64,000 nt of DNA from JAWWOW01 sp033851265 (GTDB lineage Bacteria > Actinomycetota > Actinomycetes > JAWWOW01). Of this stretch, positions 19,441-27,298 are shown in pieces. The stretch is from contig JAWWOW010000006.1 in the NCBI GenBank assembly GCA_033851265.1, positions 1-64,000 on the forward strand, in the 5' to 3' direction. Under the pieces are notes generated by a model, which saw only the letters and a program-made list of their open reading frames with translations, was not told the DNA's origin and made no database searches. A program made the position numbers and the translations under genes. Position 1 is the first letter of the stretch. The number at the start of each line of letters is the position of its first letter.

Positions 19441-19938
19441 TCAGTTCGGAGACTCCTCGGCGGCCCCGGTCGTGCGGGCGGTGGCATCACGCTCTGGCGA
19501 CTTCCACGACATGCGGACGACGGTGCCGCTGGGACCGCGCACCACGTCAAGGTCGTCCACCAGGCCAGCGATGACCGCGAGGCCGAATCCGCTGGGCAAG
19601 ACGTCGAGGGCCCCGGACGCGTCGCTGGACGCACCGGTCAGCAGTTCGAAGGGATCCTCGGGCGGTTGGGTCTCGCTGGCTTGTTCATCGCCAGCGGTGT
19701 CGATGACGGTCACGACGAGCGAGTCGTTCTCGTCGAGGATGGTCAGCGTGACCGGTTTGGTCGGTGCCTGGCGCTGGTGAACGGCGACCGCGCGCGAGCA
19801 GGCCTCCCCGACAGCGAGGCGGATCTCATCGAGCAACGCACCCTCGATGCCGAGTCGCCGCGCCACGGCGGCAGCGATCAGCCGAGCGGTCCGGACGTGT
19901 GCCGGCAGGGGGGTGAACGAAACTTCGACGGCAGCCAT
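19441..19938 (-). CDS. RsbW/SpoIIAB-like ATP-binding anti-sigma regulatory protein (BldG partner)
   Basis: 165 residues from ATG 19938 (MAAVEVSFTPLPAHVRTAR). The fold is that of HATPase_c anti-sigma factors that bind sigma factors and phosphorylate an STAS antagonist. The helix EIRLAVGEACSRAVAVH corresponds to the N box, but the expected Asn is replaced by Arg, and the G1 region reads VIDTAGDE rather than DxGxG; the GFGLAVI G2 box is recognisable. Placed 43 bp behind bldG, matching the bldG-SCO3548-like pair of Streptomyces. Kinase activity is therefore uncertain. Confidence 0.87.
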   Translation of the reverse strand: MAAVEVSFTPLPAHVRTARLIAAAVARRLGIEGALLDEIRLAVGEACSRAVAVHQRQAPTKPVTLTILDENDSLVVTVIDTAGDEQASETQPPEDPFELLTGASSDASGALDVLPSGFGLAVIAGLVDDLDVVRGPSGTVVRMSWKSPERDATARTTGAAEESPN

Positions 19939-19981
19939 GGTTGTCAGCTGGCTCGTGGGCAAATCGGCCGGACCGGCCGAC

Positions 19982-20323
19982 TCAACCGCCGCTCGCGATC
20001 GCCTCGTCGACCGACGCATGGATTGGGAAGACCTTGGTCAGCCCCGTGATCCGGAAGATCTTCAAGATGCGTTCCTGCGTGCAGACGAGCTCGAGTGAGC
20101 CGTCGTGCGCACGCACCCGCTTGAGACCTCCGACGAGTACGCCGAGGCCGGTCGAGTCGAGAAAGTCCACGCTCTCCATGTCGACGACGAGGTGGTAGTT
20201 GCCGGCGGACACGAGATCGATCAGCTGCTCGCGAAGCTTCGGCGCCGTGTAGACGTCGATCTCACCCCCGACGCTGACCACGGTGCGATCACCCTCGGTC
20301 CGGGTCGCCAGTGACAGGTCCAC
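19982..20323 (-). CDS. bldG: anti-anti-sigma factor BldG (STAS domain)
   Basis: 113 residues, the same length as Streptomyces BldG and nearly identical in pattern (VGGEIDVYTAPKLREQL, FRITGLTKVFPIH). The phosphorylation site is Ser57 in FLDSTGLGVLVGG. GTG at 20323 is fixed by GAGGAGGA 4 bp upstream; an in-frame extension upstream is discarded. BldG sequesters anti-sigma factors when unphosphorylated and in Streptomyces controls morphological development and antibiotic production. It is divergent from the helicase gene and leads the anti-sigma gene. Confidence 0.94.
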   Translation of the reverse strand: MDLSLATRTEGDRTVVSVGGEIDVYTAPKLREQLIDLVSAGNYHLVVDMESVDFLDSTGLGVLVGGLKRVRAHDGSLELVCTQERILKIFRITGLTKVFPIHASVDEAIASGG

Positions 20324-20418
20324 GCGTTCCTCCTCGATGCCTGCGACGAAATGTACCCATTCACTGGGCGCAGGACAGAGCGCCCCCCATTCGGGTGGGA
20401 CACTGCCCAATAGTGCCG

Positions 20419-22752
20419 ATGACCACACCTAACCGACCCGAGGTTCACCCGGACGGCCACGAGACCCTTGCGCGTCTGCTGCTGCCCGCGGGCCGCGCCG
20501 AGCGTGTCACACATGTCGAGTTCCTGCCCGCCCGCCCCGGCGCGACGGCGGACTGGCCCGACTGGGTTCCCGATCTCGTCGTATCGCGGCTACAAGGCGC
20601 CGGTATCGAGTTGCCCTGGACCCACCAGGTGGCCGCAGCCGAGGCCGCGCACCGCGGAGACTCGGTGGTCATCGCGACCGGGACCGCTTCCGGCAAGTCG
20701 CTGGCCTATCTCCTCCCGGTCCTAGCGGCGACCCTCGCGGGTGCCGACCACCCGAGCGGTCGCGGTGCAACGGCGCTCTACATCTCGCCGACGAAGGCAC
20801 TCGGCCACGACCAGCTCCGCAGCGTCCGCTCGCTGCTGCTCAGCCAGGTTCGCGCTGCGGCGTACGACGGTGACACCCCCGCGGACGAGCGTGAGTGGGT
20901 GCGCGCACACGGGTCATTCGTCTTCACGAATCCCGACATGCTCCATCGCGGCGTACTTCCCCGCCACGCACAGTGGGCGTCGTTCCTGCGCCGGCTGCGT
21001 TACGTGGTTGTCGATGAGTGCCACAACTACCGCGGCGTCTTTGGCTCGCATGTCGCCCACGTGCTCCGGCGGCTGCGGCGGGTCTGCGCAAAGTACGGCG
21101 CCGAGCCTGTCTTCATCCTCGCCTCGGCGACCGTTTCCGAGCCCGCCGCATCGGCGGGTCGGCTCACCGGACTCCCGGTGGTCCCGGTCACCGACGACGG
21201 GTCACCCCGCCCACCACGGGCGTTCGCACTGTGGGAGCCACCGCTCACCGAGCTGCGTGGCGAGAACGGCGCGCCCGTCCGCCGGTCGACCATGACGGAA
21301 ACTGCCGACCTACTGGCGGACCTGGTCGCGGACGGCGTTCGCACGCTGGCCTTTGTGCGGTCTCGTCGGGGTGCCGAAACCGTGGCGCTCGGCGCCCGCC
21401 GGGCGCTGGCCGAAGCGGCCCCAGAGCTGGCCGCTCGGGTGGCGGCCTACCGCGCCGGCTACCTACCGGAGGAGCGCCGGACTCTCGAGGCCGCGCTCCG
21501 CTCGGGGGAACTCCTCGGCGTCGCCACCACGAACGCGCTCGAGCTCGGCGTCGACGTGTCCGGTCTCGACGCGGTGCTGGTCGCCGGCTGGCCCGGGACC
21601 CGGGCATCGCTCTGGCAACAGGCGGGGAGAGCAGGGCGGGAAGCCAGTCGCTCCGCGCTGGCGGTGTTGGTGGCCCGCGACGACCCGCTCGACACCTATC
21701 TCGTCCACCACCCGGAGGCGGTCTTCGGTCGGCCCGTCGAGGCGACCGTGCTCGACCCCGACAACCCGTATGTCCTCGAACCGCACCTCTGCGCGGCCGC
21801 GCAGGAACTCCCCCTCGAGGACTCCGACGTCGAGTTGTTCGGGCCGACAGCGCCCGGCTTGCTCGCCGACCTCGTCCGCCGCGGACTGCTACGACACCGC
21901 GCGAACGGGTGGTACTGGACGCGGCGAGAGTCCGCAGCCGACCTGGCCGACATCCGCGGCACCGGCGGCGCGCCGGTCCGGGTCGTCGAGGCATCGACCG
22001 GACGGCTGCTCGGAACGGTCGATGCCGGGGCCGCGCACACCACTGTTCATGCCGGAGCGATCTACCTGCATCAGGGCGAGGCCTACCTGGTGCACGCGTT
22101 CGACCTCGACGACGGGGTGGCCCTGGTGGAGCCCGACGCCCCGGACTGGACAACGAGCGCTAGGGATCTCACCGAGATCGTCATCGCAGAGACGCTGCGC
22201 ACCGAGCGCTGGGGCGCGGCCACCGTCAACTTCGGCACGGTTGAGGTGACCCGCCAGGTCGTCGGATTCCAACGCCGCGCCTTCAGCGGTGAGGTGCTCG
22301 GAGAAGAACCGCTCGACCTGCCGCCACGCCACCTGCGCACCCGGGCGGTCTGGTGGACGCTCACGCCAGAACAGCTCGAGTCAGCAGCGATTGCGCCGGC
22401 TGACGTTCCCGGCTCAGCGCACGCGGCGGAGCATGCAGCCATCGGGTTGTTGCCGCTGTTCGCGACATGCGACCGGTGGGATATCGGCGGTGTCTCGACG
22501 GCGCTGCACGCGGACACAGGACTGCCGACGATCTTCGTGTACGACGGCCATCCCGGCGGTGCTGGCTTCGCCGAGCGGGGTTACGCCGCGGCGGAGGAGT
22601 GGCTCACGGCGACGCGCGACGCCGTACTCGCCTGCGAATGCTCCCGTGGGTGCCCGTCCTGCGTGCAATCCCCCAAGTGCGGAAACGGCAACGACCCGCT
22701 GGACAAGTCCGGGGCGATCCGACTCCTCGACGTCCTGCTCGCCGCCCGCTGA
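20419..22752 (+). CDS. mrfA: DEAD/DEAH-box helicase with C-terminal Cys cluster (MrfA/YprA type)
   Basis: 777-residue superfamily 2 helicase. Motif I GTASGKS, motif II DECH (VVVDECHNYRG), SAT (ILASATVSEPA) and the second RecA domain with QQAGRAGR are present. The C-terminal DUF1998-type region ends with CECSRGCPSCVQSPKCGNGN, the four-cysteine metal site characteristic of MrfA, which in Bacillus acts with MrfB in repair of mitomycin-type DNA damage. No MrfB-type exonuclease gene follows here. Start ATG 20419 or GTG 20413; neither has a good ribosome site, and the transcript may be leaderless. Confidence 0.9.
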   Translation: MTTPNRPEVHPDGHETLARLLLPAGRAERVTHVEFLPARPGATADWPDWVPDLVVSRLQGAGIELPWTHQVAAAEAAHRGDSVVIATGTASGKSLAYLLPVLAATLAGADHPSGRGATALYISPTKALGHDQLRSVRSLLLSQVRAAAYDGDTPADEREWVRAHGSFVFTNPDMLHRGVLPRHAQWASFLRRLRYVVVDECHNYRGVFGSHVAHVLRRLRRVCAKYGAEPVFILASATVSEPAASAGRLTGLPVVPVTDDGSPRPPRAFALWEPPLTELRGENGAPVRRSTMTETADLLADLVADGVRTLAFVRSRRGAETVALGARRALAEAAPELAARVAAYRAGYLPEERRTLEAALRSGELLGVATTNALELGVDVSGLDAVLVAGWPGTRASLWQQAGRAGREASRSALAVLVARDDPLDTYLVHHPEAVFGRPVEATVLDPDNPYVLEPHLCAAAQELPLEDSDVELFGPTAPGLLADLVRRGLLRHRANGWYWTRRESAADLADIRGTGGAPVRVVEASTGRLLGTVDAGAAHTTVHAGAIYLHQGEAYLVHAFDLDDGVALVEPDAPDWTTSARDLTEIVIAETLRTERWGAATVNFGTVEVTRQVVGFQRRAFSGEVLGEEPLDLPPRHLRTRAVWWTLTPEQLESAAIAPADVPGSAHAAEHAAIGLLPLFATCDRWDIGGVSTALHADTGLPTIFVYDGHPGGAGFAERGYAAAEEWLTATRDAVLACECSRGCPSCVQSPKCGNGNDPLDKSGAIRLLDVLLAAR

Positions 22753-22823
22753 CCGGCGTACCCCTCCGGTAGGTGGGTAGGGGAACCGGGACGAGCCCCA
22801 GCCGGGCTGGGAAGGAGCCAACC

Positions 22824-23198
22824 ATGATCGTTCTGGGCCTGATCCTGCTCGGCGGAGCCGCAGCAGCCACGATCGGGGTGGTTGCGTGGAGCCAGGACAC
22901 CGTCGGTGTTCAGGTCTTTGGGCATCTCCTGGATCCCCGCGACGCCGGTGTGGTGTTTGTGGCCGGTGTGATCGTCGGCCTGGTGTTCGCCCTCGGCGTC
23001 TCCATGCTCATGTCCGGGATGGCGCGCGGCCGGCATCGCCGCAAGGAGCGCCGGCGCATCGAGAAGCGACGAGTGGCCGAGCAACGCGAACTTCGGGAGC
23101 GCAACGCCGAGCTCGAGCAGAAACTCGCGGCTGAACGCTCGGATGGGTCCCGCCCGGTCGACCCCAACGACGCAGCGCGTCGGTACGCCGAGCACTGA
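22824..23198 (+). CDS. small membrane protein with basic coiled C terminus
   Basis: 124 residues. ATG 22824 follows GAAGGAG at a normal distance. Two hydrophobic segments (IVLGLILLGGAAAATIGVVAW and VVFVAGVIVGLVFALGVSML) make a hairpin in the membrane; the rest is an Arg/Glu-rich probable coiled coil (HRRKERRRIEKRR through RERNAELEQKLAAE) in the cytoplasm. This resembles small LapA-like proteins in layout, but no family is assigned. It follows the helicase by 71 bp. Confidence 0.75.
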   Translation: MIVLGLILLGGAAAATIGVVAWSQDTVGVQVFGHLLDPRDAGVVFVAGVIVGLVFALGVSMLMSGMARGRHRRKERRRIEKRRVAEQRELRERNAELEQKLAAERSDGSRPVDPNDAARRYAEH

Positions 23199-23208
23199 CC
23201 AACAGACT

Positions 23209-23239
23209 CGCGTCGGCCGCACGGGGGACGGCCGACGCG
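23209..23239. terminator. perfect 10-bp stem-loop between convergent genes
   Basis: CGCGTCGGCC at 23209-23218 pairs perfectly with GGCCGACGCG at 23230-23239 around an 11-base loop. It lies between the stop of the small membrane protein (+) and the end of the Gly-rich surface protein gene (-). No T-tract follows on either side, as is common for high-GC actinobacterial terminators. Confidence 0.65.
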
Positions 23240-23258
23240 CTAGTTCACTGCGGCCGGG

Positions 23259-24530
23259 CTACTCAGGAACGCGGTTGAGCCACATTCGTAGCTGGGCCGC
23301 CGCGATGAGCAGCAAGAGGCAGCCAGCGAGGGCGCGAGCCAGCCGGGGGCCGTCGAAGGCCGCGCCGAGCGTCGAGAAGACGCGTTGCCCGGCGGTGCGC
23401 TTGGTGATCTTGTCGTAGCCGTTGCGCGATCCGTAGGGAAGCTTCGGGTCGTAGGTGCCGTTCGGGAGAGCGCCGACCACGGGATTCGGGTTCAGGGCGA
23501 TCGCCGATGGGGGTGCCGGCGGAAGAATCACGCTGCCCGATCGCGCGCTGAACGTCAGCCCGCCACCGCCGCCCGGGATGTTGATCCCGCCACCCGTGCC
23601 GCCGCCTGCCGTGCCACCACCAGTGCTGCCGCCAGCCGTCCCACCTGCCGTGCCACCACCGGTGCCGCCACCGGTGCCGCCGCCACCCGTGCCGCCACCG
23701 CCACCCGTGCCGCCGCCACCGCCGGTGCCGCCGCCGCCACCGGTGCCGCCGCCACCGGGTGGCGGTGTCGGGTCAGGGGTCGGAGTCGCGGGAAGCGTCG
23801 CGGATGAGGTGCTGGAATTTTCGGACGCAACATCGCCGCTGCTGCCACTGCTCGGGCGGTGGGCGCGGACGAAGAAGGACTGCGGGCCGCTGGTGTCAGC
23901 CGGGTAGTCGACATAGACCGAGCAGCTGCTGCTCGAGCAGTAAGGGTCGCTCGCCGGCACCGACGTGAGGACGTCGCCGCTGCTCGCGTCGTGGAGGGTG
24001 TAGCTCTTGAGATCGAAGCTGTCGCTGGGACTCCAGGACACCGTGATCCGCCGGTCAGAGGTAAGCGTTGCGCTGACTCCGCTTGGCGCCGACGGCGCGA
24101 CCGCCATCGTGAAGGAGCGGCTCGAGGCGGTGCTGTTGCCGGGGCAGCGACCGAGTGAGTCCTTGTTGCGAGCGGTCAGCGATGCGGTGTAGGAGCCATT
24201 GGCGTTGGACTGGGGGTCGATGGCGACGCTCAGGCCGCCACCACTGCTCGACGTCTGGGTTGACTTTGAGAAGCCGGGGCCGGAAACCGCCAGGGTGCCC
24301 CCGCAGGTGCCGCCGGTCGCCGCGACCGAGGTCGTGCTTTGCGACGTGACCGTCGCGCCGCTGCCGGGGCTGGTGATGCCGCCGGCCGCATGCGCGGTGC
24401 CGGTGCCCAGCATGAAGACGCCGCCACCGACCAGGCTCAGCACGGTGAGAGCACGTGCCCGTGCCCACCGCCCGGTCTGACCGGCGCCGCTGCCTCTCAA
24501 GGAACCCCCCCGGGGCGCTAGCCGCGTCAC
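23259..24530 (-). CDS. secreted Gly/Thr-rich surface protein with Ig/FnIII-like region and C-terminal anchor
   Basis: 423 residues. GTG 24530 overlaps the sortase stop (GTGA at 24527-24530). Residues about 25-49 form a signal peptide ending GTAHA. Residues about 50-245 look like one or two beta-sandwich domains (SPSDSFDLKSYTLHDASSGD is FnIII-like). Then comes a Pro-rich hinge and a run of GGGGT/GGGT units of about 70 residues, and near the C terminus a single helix (ARALAGCLLLLIAAAQLRMWL) followed by RVPE. No canonical LPxTG/LAxTG sits before that helix. Probably a wall-spanning protein tied to the pilus/sortase operon; function unknown. Confidence 0.8.
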   Translation of the reverse strand: MTRLAPRGGSLRGSGAGQTGRWARARALTVLSLVGGGVFMLGTGTAHAAGGITSPGSGATVTSQSTTSVAATGGTCGGTLAVSGPGFSKSTQTSSSGGGLSVAIDPQSNANGSYTASLTARNKDSLGRCPGNSTASSRSFTMAVAPSAPSGVSATLTSDRRITVSWSPSDSFDLKSYTLHDASSGDVLTSVPASDPYCSSSSCSVYVDYPADTSGPQSFFVRAHRPSSGSSGDVASENSSTSSATLPATPTPDPTPPPGGGGTGGGGGTGGGGGTGGGGGTGGGGTGGGTGGGTAGGTAGGSTGGGTAGGGTGGGINIPGGGGGLTFSARSGSVILPPAPPSAIALNPNPVVGALPNGTYDPKLPYGSRNGYDKITKRTAGQRVFSTLGAAFDGPRLARALAGCLLLLIAAAQLRMWLNRVPE

Positions 24531-25243
24531 TTAGAAGGACTCGACTTCTTGAAGCCAGGCTTGAGCGTTGTCTTCACAAACTTCAGCCGGAGCACGATTC
24601 GTTTGGCCGCGCTGCCCTTCGGATGGCAGCTCGTGAGCGTGAGCCAGCGCGAGCCGTCCTGGGGCTGGTCGACCACGCCGAAGTCGTTCGGGTCGACGAT
24701 CCAGGGATTGGCGTGGCCGCCGAAGGCCGGCACGACGACGTACTCGCACGTCTCGAACGGCGTCTCGAGGTAGACGAGATTGCCGGCTTTCATTTCGTTG
24801 ATCGTGTTGAAGGGCCGGCCGTAGGTCGTGCGGTGCCCGGCGATGCCGACGTTGCCGGGCTCGCACGGGAGTGCCGTCGCGGGGTAGTGCCCCGCACCCG
24901 CCTTGAGCGCCGACGGCGTGGTGCCCTCGACGACGAGGACATCGATGCCCATCTCCTTGCTGGTCAGCCGGGTCAGCGCTTGTCCGGTGTTGAACTTGCG
25001 GCTGATGTAGGCCTCTTGCAGCTCAGGCGAGCTGAACTGGCTCTTGAGGTTGCCCTGCTTGAGGTGGGCAATGAAGTCGGTGTACGCCGGGAACGCGAAC
25101 ATCGCGACGCCGGCGATCGCCAGCACGATGGAGAGCACCGAGAGCGCGCGACGCCCACCAGGCCGTCGGAGGGCGGCGCCGAGCAGCGACCGACGAGTGC
25201 GCGGCTGACCCGGGACGCCGGGAGTGGCGAAAACGGATTCCAT
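24527..25243 (-). CDS. class E sortase
   Basis: 238-residue membrane transpeptidase that cuts a sorting motif and links surface proteins to the wall. An N-terminal membrane segment (LSVLSIVLAIAGVAMFAFPA, about residues 35-54) leads to the sortase barrel. Catalytic His is in AGHRTTYGRPF (about 135), Cys about 206 in TLTSCHP, Arg in IVLRLKF. TLTSC and the actinobacterial context support class E. It lies 122 bp downstream of the last TadE-like gene, and its stop overlaps the start of the Gly-rich surface protein, suggesting that protein is a partner or substrate. Confidence 0.93.
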   Translation of the reverse strand: MESVFATPGVPGQPRTRRSLLGAALRRPGGRRALSVLSIVLAIAGVAMFAFPAYTDFIAHLKQGNLKSQFSSPELQEAYISRKFNTGQALTRLTSKEMGIDVLVVEGTTPSALKAGAGHYPATALPCEPGNVGIAGHRTTYGRPFNTINEMKAGNLVYLETPFETCEYVVVPAFGGHANPWIVDPNDFGVVDQPQDGSRWLTLTSCHPKGSAAKRIVLRLKFVKTTLKPGFKKSSPSK

Positions 25244-25365
25244 CGCGGGCAGGCTCCAGGGCAGCGTGAACGTTGTCGCCAGGCGGCTTCCGGATCAACG
25301 ACATCCGGGCGTGCAGGTTACGCCTGGTGACGCCGCGACCTCAGTAGGGACGGGCGCTTTCCCTT

Positions 25366-25764
25366 CTATCGGTCAAAACGACCCCGCTCTGGACCGGCAC
25401 GCGCTTGTGCCGTCACCCACCCCCAGCGTGCGAGCACACCCGGTAGCGGAACGGCCGCGCGGACGTCCACCACGCCGTCGCGGACGCTGCAGCTGACCAA
25501 CCGGGCCCCACCCGCTGCGGCCACGGCAGCCGCAGCGCGACACGCGCCTGCGGTACCGACGACTGCCCGCCCGGCACCGGCCAGCGCGGCGAAGTCTGCT
25601 GCGGCGCCCGCGCGGTGCCGCGCCGCGATCGCAGATCCGAGCAACACCGCGCACCCGCTCGCGAGGACGAGCAGGGCGATCAGCGTCAGCGTCACGACGG
25701 TGGCAATCCCCTGCTCGCCCGACTCACCTCGCTCGGGTTGGCGCCAGTGGACTGGTGGAGTCAC
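25366..25764 (-). CDS. TadE-like secretion/pilus protein (Rv3654c-like)
   Basis: 132 residues, GTG start at 25764 overlapping the preceding tadE stop (GTGA). A short basic N terminus with GEQGIATVVTLTLIALLVLASG is a prepilin-like leader (cut after G expected) plus membrane helix, followed by an Ala-rich region (AGAAADFAALAGAGRAV) typical of this 'helicase/secretion neighbourhood TadE-like' family. Probably a pseudopilin of the Tad system. Last Tad gene before the sortase. Confidence 0.85.
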   Translation of the reverse strand: MTPPVHWRQPERGESGEQGIATVVTLTLIALLVLASGCAVLLGSAIAARHRAGAAADFAALAGAGRAVVGTAGACRAAAAVAAAGGARLVSCSVRDGVVDVRAAVPLPGVLARWGWVTAQARAGPERGRFDR

Positions 25765-26135
25765 GGCGCTGCGCCCGCCTGCTCAGCCTCGGCGACGGCC
25801 GCGGCGGAAACTGGGACGGTCCAGTGGTGCCCGGTCAGCGGACCGAGGAGTGGCACTCTGCTGCTCACCTCGACCCGGACATAACTGCCCGACCGGACCA
25901 CCCGAACCACAGACCCCGACGGGGCGGCGCTGCGGGCAGCCGTCAGTGCCGCCGCCGGTGTCTCACCACGGGCGAGCGCGCGGGCGCCGGTGCGGGCCGC
26001 GTCTACGCAGCGCAGCTGAGCGGTGGTAGCCTCCACTGCCGACAGCGCCAGCGCCAGGACAACTGCGATAACGGGGAATGACATGGCGAACTCCGCCGTG
26101 ACCATGCCTCGGGAGCCGGTTGGGCGACGGTTCAT
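25761..26135 (-). CDS. TadE family minor pilin
   Basis: 124 residues from ATG 26135, which has AAGGAGG 7 bases upstream. Leader RRPTGSRGMVTAEFAMSFPV contains the G|M-V-T-A-E-F prepilin peptidase site of TadE proteins, followed by a hydrophobic helix and a short beta-rich domain. A minor pilin thought to initiate or stabilise the Flp fibre. It follows the pilin gene after a strong hairpin. Confidence 0.9.
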   Translation of the reverse strand: MNRRPTGSRGMVTAEFAMSFPVIAVVLALALSAVEATTAQLRCVDAARTGARALARGETPAAALTAARSAAPSGSVVRVVRSGSYVRVEVSSRVPLLGPLTGHHWTVPVSAAAVAEAEQAGAAP

Positions 26136-26160
26136 GTCCAAGCCTCCTTCCGGCCGGTGG

Positions 26161-26190
26161 TGATCGCGCGACGGCCACGTCGTGCGATCA
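26161..26190 (-). terminator. 13-bp stem-loop behind the Flp pilin gene
   Basis: TGATCGCGCGACG at 26161-26173 pairs with CGTCGTGCGATCA at 26178-26190 around a 4-base loop; only one G-T-type mismatch. It starts 18 bp after the pilin stop and ends just before the tadE ribosome site. It has no T-tract, so it may be a partial terminator or an mRNA 3'-end stabiliser that lets the major pilin be made in excess. Confidence 0.65.
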
Positions 26191-26208
26191 CCGCCCGGCG
26201 TCCGCGGG

Positions 26209-26397
26209 TCAGAACGGCAGGTGGAAGGCCTTCTCGATGACGTTCAACACGAGTTGCACGACGGGGGTACTGGTGACGATCTTGTAGAGGATTCCGGCGA
26301 ACCCGCAGGCGGCGACCGTGCCGACGGCGTACTCCGCCGACGTCATGCCGCGATCGGACCTCGCTCGCTGCAGAGTCGATGACAGGGTGCGGCGCAT
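26209..26397 (-). CDS. flp: Flp-type major pilin (DUF4244)
   Basis: 62 residues, below many gene-finder cutoffs. ATG 26397 follows GAGGAGG. The sequence RSDRG|MTSAEYAVGTVAACGF has the processing Gly, the Glu at +5 and the Tyr typical of Flp pilins, then a single hydrophobic helix; the mature pilin would be 45 residues. DUF4244 pilins are the actinobacterial form and sit next to tadC, as here. No prepilin peptidase gene is in the window. Confidence 0.9.
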   Translation of the reverse strand: MRRTLSSTLQRARSDRGMTSAEYAVGTVAACGFAGILYKIVTSTPVVQLVLNVIEKAFHLPF

Positions 26398-26563
26398 GAG
26401 GACCTCCTCGAAGTGCCGGCGGACGGCCGGCGGCGTGATCCGCGATGGGCGGTTCGTGCAGCAGGGTGACCGCTGTGGCGCGCACTCGGCCCGCCCGAGC
26501 CGACGGCTGGGGACAGTCGGCCGTTGTGGCCGCCGCCCGTGGCGGCCGACCTGTGGACGACGG

Positions 26564-27298
26564 TCACACCAGGAGCTCGCTGGCTAATCCGGCGACGACG
26601 GGAACGACGGCGACCAGCACGAACGCCGGCAGGAAACACACGCCGAGCGGTGCCACGGCGGCGATACCCGCACGCGCGGCGGCCGCGTCGGCGGCTGTGC
26701 GGGCGTGCGCGCGGTGCTCGATGGCCAACTCGGTGGCGATCTCGGCGACCGGGGCGCCGGAGGCGGTCGCTCGGCCCAACGCCCGCCCGATCGGTTGCAG
26801 CTGCGGCTCGCTGAGCAATGTCCACGCCTCGCCACCGGCACCGAGCTCGAGCGCCGCCACCACAACGGAGAGTTGGGTGCCGAGCTCCCCACCCACGCCG
26901 TCGGCGACTGCTCGAACCGCATGCACCGTCGGTGTGCCCGCGTCGAGGCAGGCCGCAAGCAGGTCAAGGGCCATTGGTAGGTCGCGGGCGACCTCAGCGC
27001 GCCGCTGACGGACCGCGAGTGGCTCGAGCCTGCCGAGGAACCAGTCCGTGCCGAAGCCCGCCGCCAACCCGACGAGCAGGCCACCGGGAAGCCCGACCAG
27101 CGCGACCATCGCCAGTGCGACGAGTCCCGCAGCAGTACGCCGGGCCGCGGGGGTCGCGCCCGGTGAACGCGCCGGGCTCCCTCGCGTACGGCGCACCTGG
27201 ACGGACCCGAGTGACCGCGTCCGCTCTGGCCCCGATCCGGGGACCAACAGTGCGACGGCCGCAGCCGCTGCAATCGCCGCGAACGGCACGGCGTTCAT
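26564..27298 (-). CDS. tadC: Tad inner-membrane platform protein TadC (T2SF family)
   Basis: 244 residues from ATG 27298, overlapping the tadB stop by 4 bp. Membrane helices flank a cytoplasmic T2SF domain recognised by DLPMALDLLAACLDAGTPTVHAV and GELGTQLSVVVAALELG. Works with TadB as the membrane platform for pilin extrusion. It is shorter than proteobacterial TadC, as usual in actinobacteria. Confidence 0.9.
   Translation of the reverse strand: MNAVPFAAIAAAAAVALLVPGSGPERTRSLGSVQVRRTRGSPARSPGATPAARRTAAGLVALAMVALVGLPGGLLVGLAAGFGTDWFLGRLEPLAVRQRRAEVARDLPMALDLLAACLDAGTPTVHAVRAVADGVGGELGTQLSVVVAALELGAGGEAWTLLSEPQLQPIGRALGRATASGAPVAEIATELAIEHRAHARTAADAAAARAGIAAVAPLGVCFLPAFVLVAVVPVVAGLASELLV

Noticed and set aside
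21018..22163. 381-codon plus-strand frame inside the helicase gene
   Set aside because: Arg/Gly/Pro-rich +1 shadow of a well-conserved helicase.
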